This document shows, piece by piece, positions 11,597 through 22,007 of a stretch of 64,000 bases of DNA. This stretch comes from Ephydatia muelleri. Taxonomy: Eukaryota > Porifera > Demospongiae > Spongillida > Spongillidae. The notes under the pieces were generated by a model. The model was not told the DNA's origin, ran no database searches, and saw only the letters and a list, made by a program, of their open reading frames with translations. Each line of letters starts with the position of its first letter. Position 1 is the stretch's first letter. Position numbers and translations under genes: made by a program. The DNA is taken from assembly GCA_013339895.1 (NCBI GenBank), contig JABACO010000019.1:776500-840499 (forward strand). The letters are read 5' to 3'.

Positions 11597-11947
11597 TTAT
11601 AACCCTGGTCGAGGCATAGACAATGGCATAGAGGCCACAGGTGTGATGAAATAATAGAATGCAACTGTATTTTTAAAAATTCCTTTTAGGATGAGGTTAT
11701 AAAGGGTTAAATTTTTCTCAGCACACATCTTTCTTGTATCTAAAATCCATTGACAAATGTGCCAATATTCGTTGGGTATGTTAATTGTCTTGATAGTGGT
11801 AGTTTTGTACCAATGCGTTACAAGTTCAATGACTTCAATTGTATGCATGCATGTGTCAAAATCTAGGACATGCTTTTTAAAGTCATCCAACTGTTCTTTA
11901 AGTATGTCAATCATAATGACAAAATCACCCCCGCAAACTTCTCTCAA
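11597..11947 (-). CDS. Possible 116-residue open frame of unknown nature
   Basis: An uninterrupted ATG frame beginning MREVCGGDFVIMIDILKEQL, rich in aliphatic and aromatic residues and not made of repeats. No family recognised. It could be a fragment of a lost gene or transposon, or chance in AT-rich DNA. No clear splice partners were found. Listed because its composition looks more protein-like than its surroundings. Confidence 0.2.
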   Translation of the reverse strand: MREVCGGDFVIMIDILKEQLDDFKKHVLDFDTCMHTIEVIELVTHWYKTTTIKTINIPNEYWHICQWILDTRKMCAEKNLTLYNLILKGIFKNTVAFYYFITPVASMPLSMPRPGL

Positions 11948-11949
11948 TT

Positions 11950-13125
11950 GAACTTTTCCTTCACATATTCATTTCCACCTAATTATTATAGTTGATTAAA
12001 AGAAAATATCAACATCAGTTAATTCAGTAATTGCAATTTGAATCATGCAGCACACATCGTGGCACGCCACCAGAATTTTTTCCTGATGCAAAAACCCACC
12101 GGCCGTCTACCTTGACAACCGCCGGACAAGAAAAACGTGAGCCAGAACAAAACAGGTTTGCCATAATCGTCTATTTAAACCATACAACGAAACAAGCATC
12201 ATTTTTCTATTTAGTTATAGTGCAGGCACATGGCACGGTTTCGTTGCCAGGCACGTGAAAGCCGGGTTACCCGCAATGTGTCACGGCTCAACTCATTACC
12301 TACATCCGCAACCCACAGAAGCCGAAATCAAAGCTACATAACTCTTGAGGAGGTATAAAGTAGTAACTGAGGCTAGTGATGTATATGGCTAGAGTTACGA
12401 ATTAATTAGTTCACGACGTATGTCTTGAGCATTACGTAATGACGCGACTGAAGTACTAATTACTTGACAATTTTCTTTCAGTGCAAATGCCATAATACCT
12501 ACATCTTTGTACCCATTTTATGTAATCACGTATAAATAAATAAATAATAAATAAAAATAGCTCCCAATTTTTCAGTATTGAAAATTAAAATGCATCGAAT
12601 TATTATGAGTTATGCTATAGCCTCCACCACCAAGAAACGGCTACACACTTACCACCCTGTTTGACTTTTGGTTATGTAGTGCTTACATCCAAACCACAAA
12701 ACTCATGTCCAGGACAGTGGTAAAAAAATTTGGCTCGTTCTGAATAAGCTCTCCATGCGTTTTGACTCCCAAATCCTTTTCTGTGGGTTATTTCCGTCGC
12801 TAAGCAAGCTTGAAACTGATACACCGGCCTAAGTCACATGGGCGTAAAAACGAGCTGCGCACAGCCGTGTATACAGTTCTTGTCATTTTATTTACTACAC
12901 TGGTAGGGTATTTGCGGGAGCTCAACCGAATTACGTCGAGCTTGTATGATATATGGTTCACTAAAAATCTTATGCTTAAAATGCAGTACGGACATTACAG
13001 CTATTTTTGACTCCGCAAACTGAGAACGAAATCCCCGCCCCTTTGTTTAGCGCTAATATTACGTCATTGGGCCTAAAGGAGCGGTGTGGGCGGTTCAAAT
13101 GCTTATCGGTTAGTTTATTATTAGT
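11950..13125. other. Intergenic, nothing recognised
   Basis: AT-rich sequence with a short TAAATAAATAAT run near 12535-12560. No convincing exon, RNA gene or element on either strand. The last 100 bp probably include the ACBD3-like promoter. Confidence 0.5.
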
Positions 13126-14996
13126 ATGGCAGGCGACGTCAGGACCATCTGGGACATCCCTCTAGAATGCCTCTACAAGTTGGTACTCCAGTTTTACAGG
13201 AAAGGCGAGTTACCAGCGATACATTCTGGGCGGGGATTCCCTAGTGTCGCAATCTAACTAGGCCTGTTATAATGGTCACATTCTCTTCATTTGGAGCTGT
13301 TTCCGCATTAGAGAAAGACTGTATTCGGCTTGAATATGGTCAGAAAATAAAGCTCATGGCGCTGTACAAACAGGAGAAGCTTGGTACTTACTCAGCCGAG
13401 AAGGACACGGAGACAGGGTATTTGGATATTATCGGGTCGGACAGAAGGTACGTTTGAAGAATGAAGTAAAGGCTGCCTGAGACACGCTTTTCCATTGCCC
13501 TCACAGTCAAGGCTGGAGCTACGCATTACAGTATAACTTTGAGCTATCCATTTGGTTCTATGCTTTCCATTCTCACCATCTGCACTCCCCCTCCCCTCCC
13601 CTCCCCTCCCCTCCCCTCCCCTCTCTCCTTAATACATCATGTCTGCTGATCTTTCCTTTCTCTAACCACACCCATCATACACCACTCCTCTGACCACACC
13701 CATTGTACACCATCTTTCCTTTACTGACCACACCCATCATACATCTTTCCTTCTCTGACCACACCCACCATACACCACCTTTCCTTTGCTGACCACATCC
13801 ACCCATCATACACCTTCTCTGACCACACCCATTATACACTATTATTCATTCTCTGACCGCATCCATGTCTCCATGACTCCCACAGGAAGGCGTGGCAGGC
13901 ACTGGGTGCCATGAGTGAGGGGGAGGCAAGGAGAGCACTGGTGAGCCTCCTGGATGCCGCCACACCCAAGCTACATGAATATGTACTGAAGGAGTGGAAA
14001 GCTGGAGGTCAAGTCCATGCACCAAGGTGAGAGCTGCTGTCTGTGTTGTATTCACTTTGAGTTGACCAGCGACCTTGTGTGTACACTGTATAGACCTTCT
14101 TATGTGTACACTCCATGGTGCTTCTTGCAGTAGCGTAACATATTTAGTTGTTGTTACAATTGACTCCAATCGTTATTAAAGTGTAATCATCTGGTTGAAG
14201 TGTAAATGAATGCATGTGCATTTTGTGGTGAGTCATGTTGTACACACTTCATCCTTCGCATGTAGTTTGAGGGGAGTGTGAGGATTGTGATGCTACAAAT
14301 TGTGCATTGTGTAATTGCAGCATGTTCATTGCAGGGCAACTGATAGCTTGAAAGTGAACGAAAGCGTTCAGAAACTGGAGCAAAACACAAGGATACCAAT
14401 TGAAGCATCAGAGTGGGCGGATGATGAGGTAGGTAACTAAATTCATGACAGTAAGAGTACCGCATATTCTGGCGCACTTTGTACTAACTGCCTCTGATTT
14501 GCAGGATGAATGTGCAAGCAGTCAGCACAGCCACTCCGACACTGACAACCTGTCTCTGAGGCTTATGCCAGAAGATGACACAGGTATGGGAGAGGTGGCA
14601 AAGGTGTTGCTGGGTCCAGCAGCCCTCTGGTGCACTCCTAAAGCAGCCGGCCACTTCATTGCCCAAGTGCAGGGCGTTCCGAACAGTTGTGTGAGGATCA
14701 ACCCCAGTGAAGTCATCGACGTCCTGGTCCCCACGAACGGGGCAGCATCGGCTGTGTTCTGGGACTTTGTTGCTGTAGGGGGGGCTTTAGGGTTTGGCCT
14801 AACCTTCTTACTGCGGGGCAAAGAGAAGGCCATCGAACTGCTGCCTGTTGTTAAGCGAGATTGCACGCAGGACATAGTACATGGTTGCCATCACTACCAG
14901 CAAGTGGAGGGGACATATTCCCTCCACTTTGACAACTCAAACTTGGACAGAGCCATAGTGGTGTACTATAGAGTGTTCTATCAGAGACTACCATGA
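13126..14996 (+). CDS. ACBD3: ACBD3/GCP60-like protein (acyl-CoA-binding plus GOLD domain)
   Basis: Golgi-associated scaffold; in other animals ACBD3 binds giantin and PI4KB. Exons: 13126-13204, 13312-13447, 13886-14026, 14335-14428, 14505-14996, together 313 residues. The N-terminal acyl-CoA-binding domain is spliced across exons 1-3 (LYKLVLQFYRK, QKIKLMALYKQEKLGTYS, YLDIIGSDRRKAWQALGAM). An acidic Ser-rich linker (DDEDECASSQHSHSDTD) precedes a C-terminal GOLD domain (WCTPKAAGHFIAQVQG, VFWDFVAVGGALGFGLTF, YSLHFDNSN, VVYYRVFYQRLP). It is much shorter than human ACBD3 (about 528), mainly from a reduced linker. Intron 1 appears to use a GC donor (AAAG then GCGAGT); only this keeps the domain in frame. 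Introns contain pyrimidine-rich repeats (13585-13860). Confidence 0.88.
13585..13860. repeat. CTCCC tract and TGACCACACCCATCATACAC repeats
   Basis: A short (CCCCT)n run is followed by about six degenerate copies of a 30-35 bp unit in an ACBD3-like gene intron. Confidence 0.8.
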
Positions 14997-16485
14997 GCCC
15001 TTAACTGTATGTCTTTTCAATTCATTAATAATATATGAATCATCCAACGTAAGCCATGTCCTCTGTTGAAAGAGGGCAAGAACAAAAAGACCAGCCCAAT
15101 AATGCATCACCTATATGGGGGGTTGAGTATTCCTACAGTGTATGTTTTGAACCTTTTTTCCGGCTATTGTTTAGCATTTGGCTGTTGTGAAATACACATT
15201 GGCATTTAGGAAATTTTTATTTACATCCACAAACATCAATACGTATACACCAACACAATTTGCATGAGGTGCCAACAGCCATTTCATCTTGTGCTGAATG
15301 TGGTATAGCAGAATCAAAGTCACCGTAGTCATGATGATCAACAGATTTGCAGCTCTTGATATCAATCAGTACAGAAAACTTGGATAGTCCAGCCTTGCGC
15401 TTCAGTGGTTCAATTATCTACTAGGCCTATATATTACAGAATGCAGGTGTACATATAGCATGGCAGTATATTATACATACCGGGTGTTCGCAAATGAAGG
15501 CAAAGGCTTAAAATGAATATTAATCGGATTATCAATCTAAATGAATTTATGGATATAGAATGCTTAAGTTAAGCAAATACACATTTTAAAATTAAAATCC
15601 AATTACCTTTAACAGGCATAAAGATAAAATCAAATACATTATAATTAAATGATGTACAATAACTATTAGTTAATTGGAGAATTCATTAACGTGAATGATC
15701 GATTTGCATTTTATTAGTAAACAATATTCAAAACAAACTTGAAAACACTCAAAACCACTACACTTATTAATGAAAATTTGACTTTTAAAAAAAAACTCAC
15801 TATTACATAAATGGACTTATTAGAAATGTTTGTTGAATTAGTTATCGAAAAAATATTCAACCTAAATAACGTTGTTAAAAACGAATGCATTAAGTATTAA
15901 TAACTCACTATTGAATCTTGTAACTTGAAACTAATCCTGTTCTACAACATATTCATATCTTGTGCTACTTATACATAATTACTAAGATTAATTATCTCTA
16001 ACATTAATGTTGAAAATAGATGGCTTTTAATATGTTGATTTATGAGGGTTTTCATATAATTACTTAACCACTTACAACAAACTGAATTAAATTTAGTGGT
16101 ATTTGCCTCACTACTGTAATGCATGTAAACGAAATCAAGTGCTAAATTAATTTCGATTCTGAGTTATATTTATTTAATATCTATAGTCGTCATTCCTATG
16201 GTTACAATTTTGCAGAACATGGTACATCTGTTTGTATTGGCAAAGGCCCAGGTCTTCAATGGTGGCACAGTATCAAATCCTTTGGCAAGTTTTAGTCCGG
16301 TATAGAATAACCTTTTCCTCCTAGTAGTAAATTTTGTGCCCAGATGACCAGATCTTAATCACGCAGAGTGTTTCCGTTCAAAAAGGTTGCTTATAAACTA
16401 AAATGATGATTGAAATCTTCATAACGGATTCATCCTCATGCTACTTAAGATGCATGTGGCGCAAGATTTAAGGCGCGCTTGTGTT
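14997..16485. other. Long AT-rich intergenic stretch
   Basis: About 1.5 kb of AT-rich sequence after the ACBD3-like stop, with no convincing exon or repeat array. The first few hundred bases are presumably 3' UTR and terminator. Confidence 0.5.
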
Positions 16486-16510
16486 CCCCCCCCCCCCCCC
16501 CCCCCCCCCC
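16486..16510. repeat. Poly-C run
   Basis: 25 consecutive C followed by ACCCC, just left of the hAT remnant. Confidence 0.95.
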
Positions 16511-16874
16511 ACCCCATATATTATTTATTGGATCTGGGCACGAGATAGGCGCTTGTGTGTATAAGACGACGCCATATCATGTGTGATGAATATCTATGGA
16601 CCGTACGATTGGCAGCATGCTGCCTGATGAAGAGCGACTGCATCATTACAAAACAAAGACGTAGCTCGCGTGAGCTCTTCAGTTCGAACCTAACAAGCGC
16701 GCATCATGGCCGTAGTCAATCACAAAAATTTGTGGGGGCTAATTAATATTAGGTAAGTATGTACATTCTGTGCAGTATGCATTAAACAAATGTTCCAAAT
16801 ACAGTGGCGGCTTGAATTATGGCTTACGAAGTTATTTGCCACTGCTTGAAGGTCTAACATATCTGTACTCATCT

Positions 16875-17713
16875 TTATGCACATGTAAAATCATGCACCA
16901 GTTTAAACCGAGTCTGATGCATGGTACTCCTCAGCCATGTCTTCCAGCGTCTAAGGGCACTAAATGTTCGTTCACTAACTGCATTTGTTGCTGGCATTAC
17001 AAGAATAAATTTTGCAAGCTTCAATACCTCTGTGTATAGCTGACGTTGAGTTGTTGCAGAAATTGAATTTATATCTTTTAATTCCATACCACCAGTCTGA
17101 CTATGAACTTCAAAGGGAAGATTGCAGTGCAAAACAGACAACTGGATGGCCAGACGCTCTAGATCAAAGTCCTTCCCATACAGATACAGAATTTCATTGC
17201 ATTCATTTAGCCTGTACTTAGGATCACAAAGGAGCTCCTCTTATTTGCACAGAACTTTATATCCATCTTGATCAGATCAGCATTAACAGTATAATCAATG
17301 ACTTCACAGTATACTATTCGGTATGTAGCTTCAACAGAATTTGAGCCTCAGAAACTGATGTACCAATCTCAAATCTTCTTTGTACTTTTCGGTGGCGTGG
17401 AAGCACTGCATGGATCTCCAATTTGAATACTGCCGTTTTGTTTCAACCGTTTGCCAGAAAGAGGTGAAGGATGCGTCTGATCAGGGAGACTGCTGCTTGA
17501 TGATAAATGACTGGTACTACTAGTCTCTGCATCAGTGTCTACTTGGGGCATAGTAGTGCAGGCACGGGAAGAAACACCTGAAGTTGGAAGATCAACATTT
17601 GGAAATTCCAAATTATGATCTTTCAACTTCCTGGAAGGCTGCTTTGAGACGTACTTCAAAATGGACATCGATCGACGGTTGACCACACTTTCTCGTTCTA
17701 AATACACTTGCAA
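16875..17713 (-). mobile_element. hAT transposon remnant
   Basis: Two open pieces on the minus strand. The right piece (17369-17713) resembles the Ser-rich N-terminus of hAT/ZMYM-type transposases (SILKYVSKQPSRKL). The left piece (16875-17141) has the hAT C-terminal dimerisation signature FILVMPATNAVSERTFSALR followed by RWKTWLRSTM. The BED finger and catalytic core expected between them are missing, so the copy is internally deleted and not autonomous. Terminal repeats and target-site duplications were not identified. Confidence 0.75.
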
Positions 17714-17819
17714 CCGGAATGTGTTTTTAAATGTCCGTTTGTGGTACCCCTACCGCGTAATTTATTAGAACATCAACGTGTATTCTTTTATAAATAATAT
17801 GATGCTGGCCCACAATTTT

Positions 17820-17877
17820 GGGGGGGGGGGGGGGGGGGGGGGGCTTAAGCCCCCCCCCCCCCCCCCCCCCCCCCCCC
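17820..17877. repeat. Palindromic poly-G / CTTAAG / poly-C tract
   Basis: 24 G, then CTTAAG, then 28 C: a perfect hairpin-forming palindrome between the hAT remnant and the homeobox cluster. It may be real, or an assembly join of inverted sequence. Confidence 0.95.
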
Positions 17878-18052
17878 AAACCCTCCTCCCCCCCCACCTT
17901 TACTACGGCCTTGCGCATGATAAACGGCAGTGTGATCGATGGTCTATGTCATTGCATGCTCAATGTTTGTCTCGTCCCCAGCCTGATATGTTGGAGCGCT
18001 TATATATTGGGTCTGCACAGAAGAGACTAGCGCAGTGTATATGGTAATTAAT

Positions 18053-18800
18053 GAACAAGCTAACAGTACAAAGCATATATGATCATAAATCAAAAAGTTC
18101 TATTGGGTAAGCCGGCCTTTGAGCAGTTACCATCCTGGGGCGCCTGTACCAGAACACCTAAGTTGACCTAACGATTATGCGTCATCACTTTTTCATGCAT
18201 GCATAAGTACTTTTTTTTTTCTTTTTTTTTTTTGTACAGTGCGATTCTTGAATCATGCACCACGTGGGTCGTTCGACCTTCTATAACGTGTCAATTGTAT
18301 TGCTTAACGGTATATATATACTGTAGGAGGAAAGAACTGACTCGTTCTGCTATTCATGCAACCCTATGCCCGGATCTGATGCTCCGTCAGAAGATCTATA
18401 GCCAAAAGTCTTGGGCTCCCCTGAGAGTATATTAGAACCCATTCCGCGCATGTGTAGAGAATGCTGACTTAAAAATAAACGAGGAAGTTGTGACGACAGC
18501 GCAAACTCTTCGGCTATCTCAGACTTACCCAGCATGACATCACATGCATACAGTATATCTCCGCGCATTCCGTTTTTACGACATCATCCCCATCCCGAGT
18601 GTCGCAAAGCCTGTCATGACGTGTATGGCACCTTTCCTCTTGTGTATGCGCTTTCTTCTATAGTGTCAAGTTCAAGTTTCTTGCATGTAATTAAAGACAA
18701 ACGGCTGCATGGTCACAAGTTGATACCCACAAAAGCTCAAGCATACAACTTATGATCGGTCCAGCGTTTTGACGCTATATAGCTATGACGTATACACGTG
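18053..18800 (+). pseudogene. Decayed paired-class homeobox gene copy
   Basis: Tandem copy of the region around the intact homeobox gene. It begins with the shared AACAAGCTAACAG..CAAAGC block and keeps GCGCCTGTACCAGAACACCT at 18141-18160. A homeodomain piece is near 18350-18405 (CPDLMLRQ in one frame) and further shared sequence is near 18480-18610 (GCAAACTCTTCGG; CATCCCGAGTGTCGCAAAG). The frame is disrupted, helix 1 and helix 3 are not readable, and no continuous protein survives. Confidence 0.75.
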
Positions 18801-19474
18801 GCCGTCGTCCATTGTTCCTTGATTCGGGAGGTATATAGGATATTGCAATGATTCCATCGACTCACTTTCTTCATGAGACGAAGAGTGGCTATACGATACT
18901 TTATTTCTAGCGAAGCCCCTCTTGTATGTATAAATGTTGGTGTTCTTCAGTACATGCACTAACTAGCTCAAATCTTAAGCCGCTGTCGACTTCCGATCGC
19001 GAATGAGCTCATGCAGTGTGAATCGTGCCGCGATTTTTTTTATCATGCATGTCAGTGATGAGTGATGAAGCCTACAGTGCGTGAATATATGGTAACGTAT
19101 CATACACATGACGCAGTCGGCTCTATGTCGTGTGATCCACAGACCAGGCGGCATGCTGTGATGCGGAACAGCGGCGGCATCACTATACAATCAACAAGCT
19201 AACAGCACAAAGCGTATGATGCAACTCGCATTAGCACTCTACACTTTCACTCCTATACTAACTCATAAATCGGAAATCGTACCGTGCAAGCCTTTGATGA
19301 GGACTGTGCAGTTACCATCGTGGGGCGCCTGTACCAGAACACCTTATGGGTATGCTTTCATCACATTTTTTCATAAATATATATATATAGCAATTTTTTT
19401 GTGCAGTGCCATTCTTGCAAACGTTGAATTGTGTCAAATAGAGGCGGCTTCCGGCAAGTGAATCAGGATGTCCC

Positions 19475-20096
19475 ATGGAAATCTTCAAGGACCTGGTATT
19501 TAAAAACGAAGCTCAATTGCAACGTGTGTTTAATTGTAACGTGTCACTCCCTCTATATTACATGCACGCAGGAAAGAGTTTTAAAAAGGTCGCGAAAAAA
19601 CCGACAAAACGCCATCGCACGGCATATACGAAAGACCAAATAGCAAGATTAGAATCTAGTTTTGCGGTCCAACCATATCCAGATTTGATGCTCCGTCAAG
19701 AGATAGCTGAAAGCCTTGCACTCACCGAACACAAAATATGCGTAAGTCCGTACTAATCTTTTCTGCGCATGAGTCAAGTGTGCATGCTGTTATTTCTTAC
19801 AGCTATGGTTCCAAAATAGACGAGCTAAACAGCGAAAGGAACAGGAACTCTCCAAATACCAGCCATTACCATCTTCCTCTTTCCCGGCACAACAAAATAC
19901 CGTGCCGTTAATGCCCCCTATGGGGGCCGGAGTTCTCCGCACTCCGTATGACGGCATCGTTCCCCTCGTCATGCCCAGCCCAAGTTTCGAAAGACCGACC
20001 ACGATATGGGCGCCTTTTCCTCTTGCCGGCAAGCATCCGTTACCCGCTGCAGTCTGGTATTCACCACTGAGTATGGTCTATCCATCGCGGCAGTGA
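19475..20096 (+). CDS. Paired-class (Q50) homeobox transcription factor
   Basis: Nuclear DNA-binding protein. Homeodomain: KRHRTAYTKDQIARLESSF, then QPYPDLMLRQEIAESLAL, then TEHKICLWFQNRRAKQRK. YPD after helix 1 and the W48-F-Q50-N51 recognition helix are PRD-class features. The intron at 19742-19802 splits homeodomain residues 46/47, the classical PRD-class position, and keeps phase 0. The start ATG at 19475 is the first in frame after an upstream stop. The first exon may contain a further 48-bp intron (19524-19571, GTGTGT..GCAG, phase kept). No paired domain is seen. The C-terminus is about 80 residues, Pro-rich, ending VYPSRQ. An upstream conserved block at 19280-19345 may be a 5' exon. 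Intact, unlike its flanking copies. The subfamily was not resolved. Confidence 0.85.
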
Positions 20097-20109
20097 ATAT
20101 GACATTCTC

Positions 20110-20122
20110 CGTGTGTGTATGT

Positions 20123-20198
<76 letters not shown>

Positions 20199-20207
20199 AT
20201 GTGTGTC
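20110..20207. repeat. TG microsatellite after homeobox stop
   Basis: (TG)n begins about 15 bp after the homeobox stop codon and would lie in its 3' UTR. Confidence 0.95.
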
Positions 20208-20949
20208 AATATGTGTATGCTATAGCGAACTTTAAATGGACGCTCTTTCTTAGTAACCTGTATTTTTTCACACGTATCTGTTGTCACGCGGCATTTTTAT
20301 TCGGTATCGCGTATAGTAAAGTCGTTGGCTGATATCGACTAAGCTCAGGCCAAGTAAGACCAGAGTCCAGCGTTTCGATGCGTACAACAGCTCTATTGCA
20401 GACCAGTTTATAATCTTTTCGTCACTCAGATATTTTGTGCATTAACATGGCGGACGCGTACATGTATATTAATTTATTTTGTGTGACACTGACGTATGTC
20501 AGATTACGGAGCGGTCACGACAGGAAAAGGGTCTATATAATATATATAAACATCAGTTATGATCGAAAGAACGCGTACCTTGATGTCAATGTTTTGAACG
20601 TATTACTTTACTTCCTCACTAACTCAACGTTGCGGCGAGTGACCCCATAACTGCACCAATGAGTTTCTCATCATTAGGCGGGCAATGCCACGTGGGTCGC
20701 ATTCTCTTGAGGCATGCTGACAAACGTCACCTTGTATACAACCCTTTTTGGCGTACATATAGGTGCAAACTGATTGACTGGACCGGGTTCAAGATCACCC
20801 CATCCACCAGCATCACCTAGCAGGTGATGGGTGACACATTTGGACTCACTTGTGTTGAGGCGCTGACGCCTTAGATATATTTTGATCTGTATTTTTTTCA
20901 GCTTTATTTGTAATATAATAACCATAAAATCAGAACTCCGACCATTCAT

Positions 20950-21665
20950 GCATGCAGCGTAGAGGGCAAGCCTTTGATGAGGACTGTGCAGTTACCATCG
21001 TGGGACGCCTGTACCAGAACACCTCATGTGTATGCGTCGGTTGCTTTCATCTGAGGCAACGTTTTGTTCAGTGCAAGTTAGTACTGAATTGTGTGCGAAG
21101 AGATTTCTTAGATCATCGAATCAGGATGTCCCATTGAATATTCATTTGAAGTATTATACGAGCTCTTGCATATAGATTGTTCTTATCTATCGTGTCACTT
21201 CATCTTATAAATTGTAGATTGTATTACATGAATGGGTAACAAAATGGCGCAAAAAAAAAAAAAAAAGTCTAAGCCGCACTAAATGCCATCACACAGAAAA
21301 AGTAGACAGCATGTATCAAGTTCTAACTCAAATGTATTCAAACCCGAGGCGCTGTCAAGAGGTAGGCCGAACGGCATCGTAAGCGCAAGTCGGCACTAGC
21401 CTATTCCGCGCATGCGTAATGATGAGTGCTCAGTATCAGTCTGTCAAAACAGATGAATTGCAAAAAGCGCGGGGAATGCGATGCTCTACTCATTCCAGCC
21501 ATTACCTCCCTCTTGTCCGGTACAACAGAATACCGTGCCGTGATGGCGGCCCGGATATCTCCGCACTCCATAAAACGGCATCGTCCACGTCCTTATGCCC
21601 AGCCCGAGTGTCACAAATCATAATCTGGGCAAGCATCCATTACCCGCTGCTGGCCTAGCGGGTGA
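20950..21665 (+). pseudogene. Second decayed paired-class homeobox gene copy
   Basis: It shares with the intact gene a nearly identical block at 20966-21031 (AAGCCTTTGATGAGGACTGT onward), the pre-ATG segment (AATCAGGATGTCCCATTGAA, where the ATG context is lost), the start of the homeodomain (AAATGCCATCACACAG), and the C-terminal coding region at 21500-21655 (ATACCGTGCCGTGATG; AAGCATCCATTACCCGCTGC). Frameshifts, a poly-A run at 21251 and loss of the YPD and helix 3 regions make it non-functional. Confidence 0.8.
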
Positions 21666-21968
21666 TGATTACATCACTAACCGTACATTATGCGCACGTG
21701 CATGTTGTCCTTTGTATGCGCTCAGTCTTCGGCGTGCATCTTCTTATGTACTGTACAATAGCAGGGGTGTACGATCGGAGTTCAGCTTTTCAGGGCAAGC
21801 AGATGCGTGCTACGTCTAGCAATGAGGCGTGAACTCTGTGGAGACACACTTTATGCCCAGCCACGTCTGTGGCATAGGTCCGGTCCAGTCAGAAACTTCC
21901 CTAAAGCGGCCACAAAGCATCCGTTAATAGAATACTCTCCCCATAATCTGCTAATGTTTTCTGCATAA

Positions 21969-21974
21969 TTTATT
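21969..21974 (-). promoter_or_regulatory. Probable polyadenylation signal of ADCK1
   Basis: TTTATT on the plus strand (AATAAA on the minus strand), 34 bp beyond the ADCK1 stop codon. Confidence 0.6.
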
Positions 21975-22007
21975 TCAATAAAAATACAATTCATGCTAAC
22001 CGAAGTA

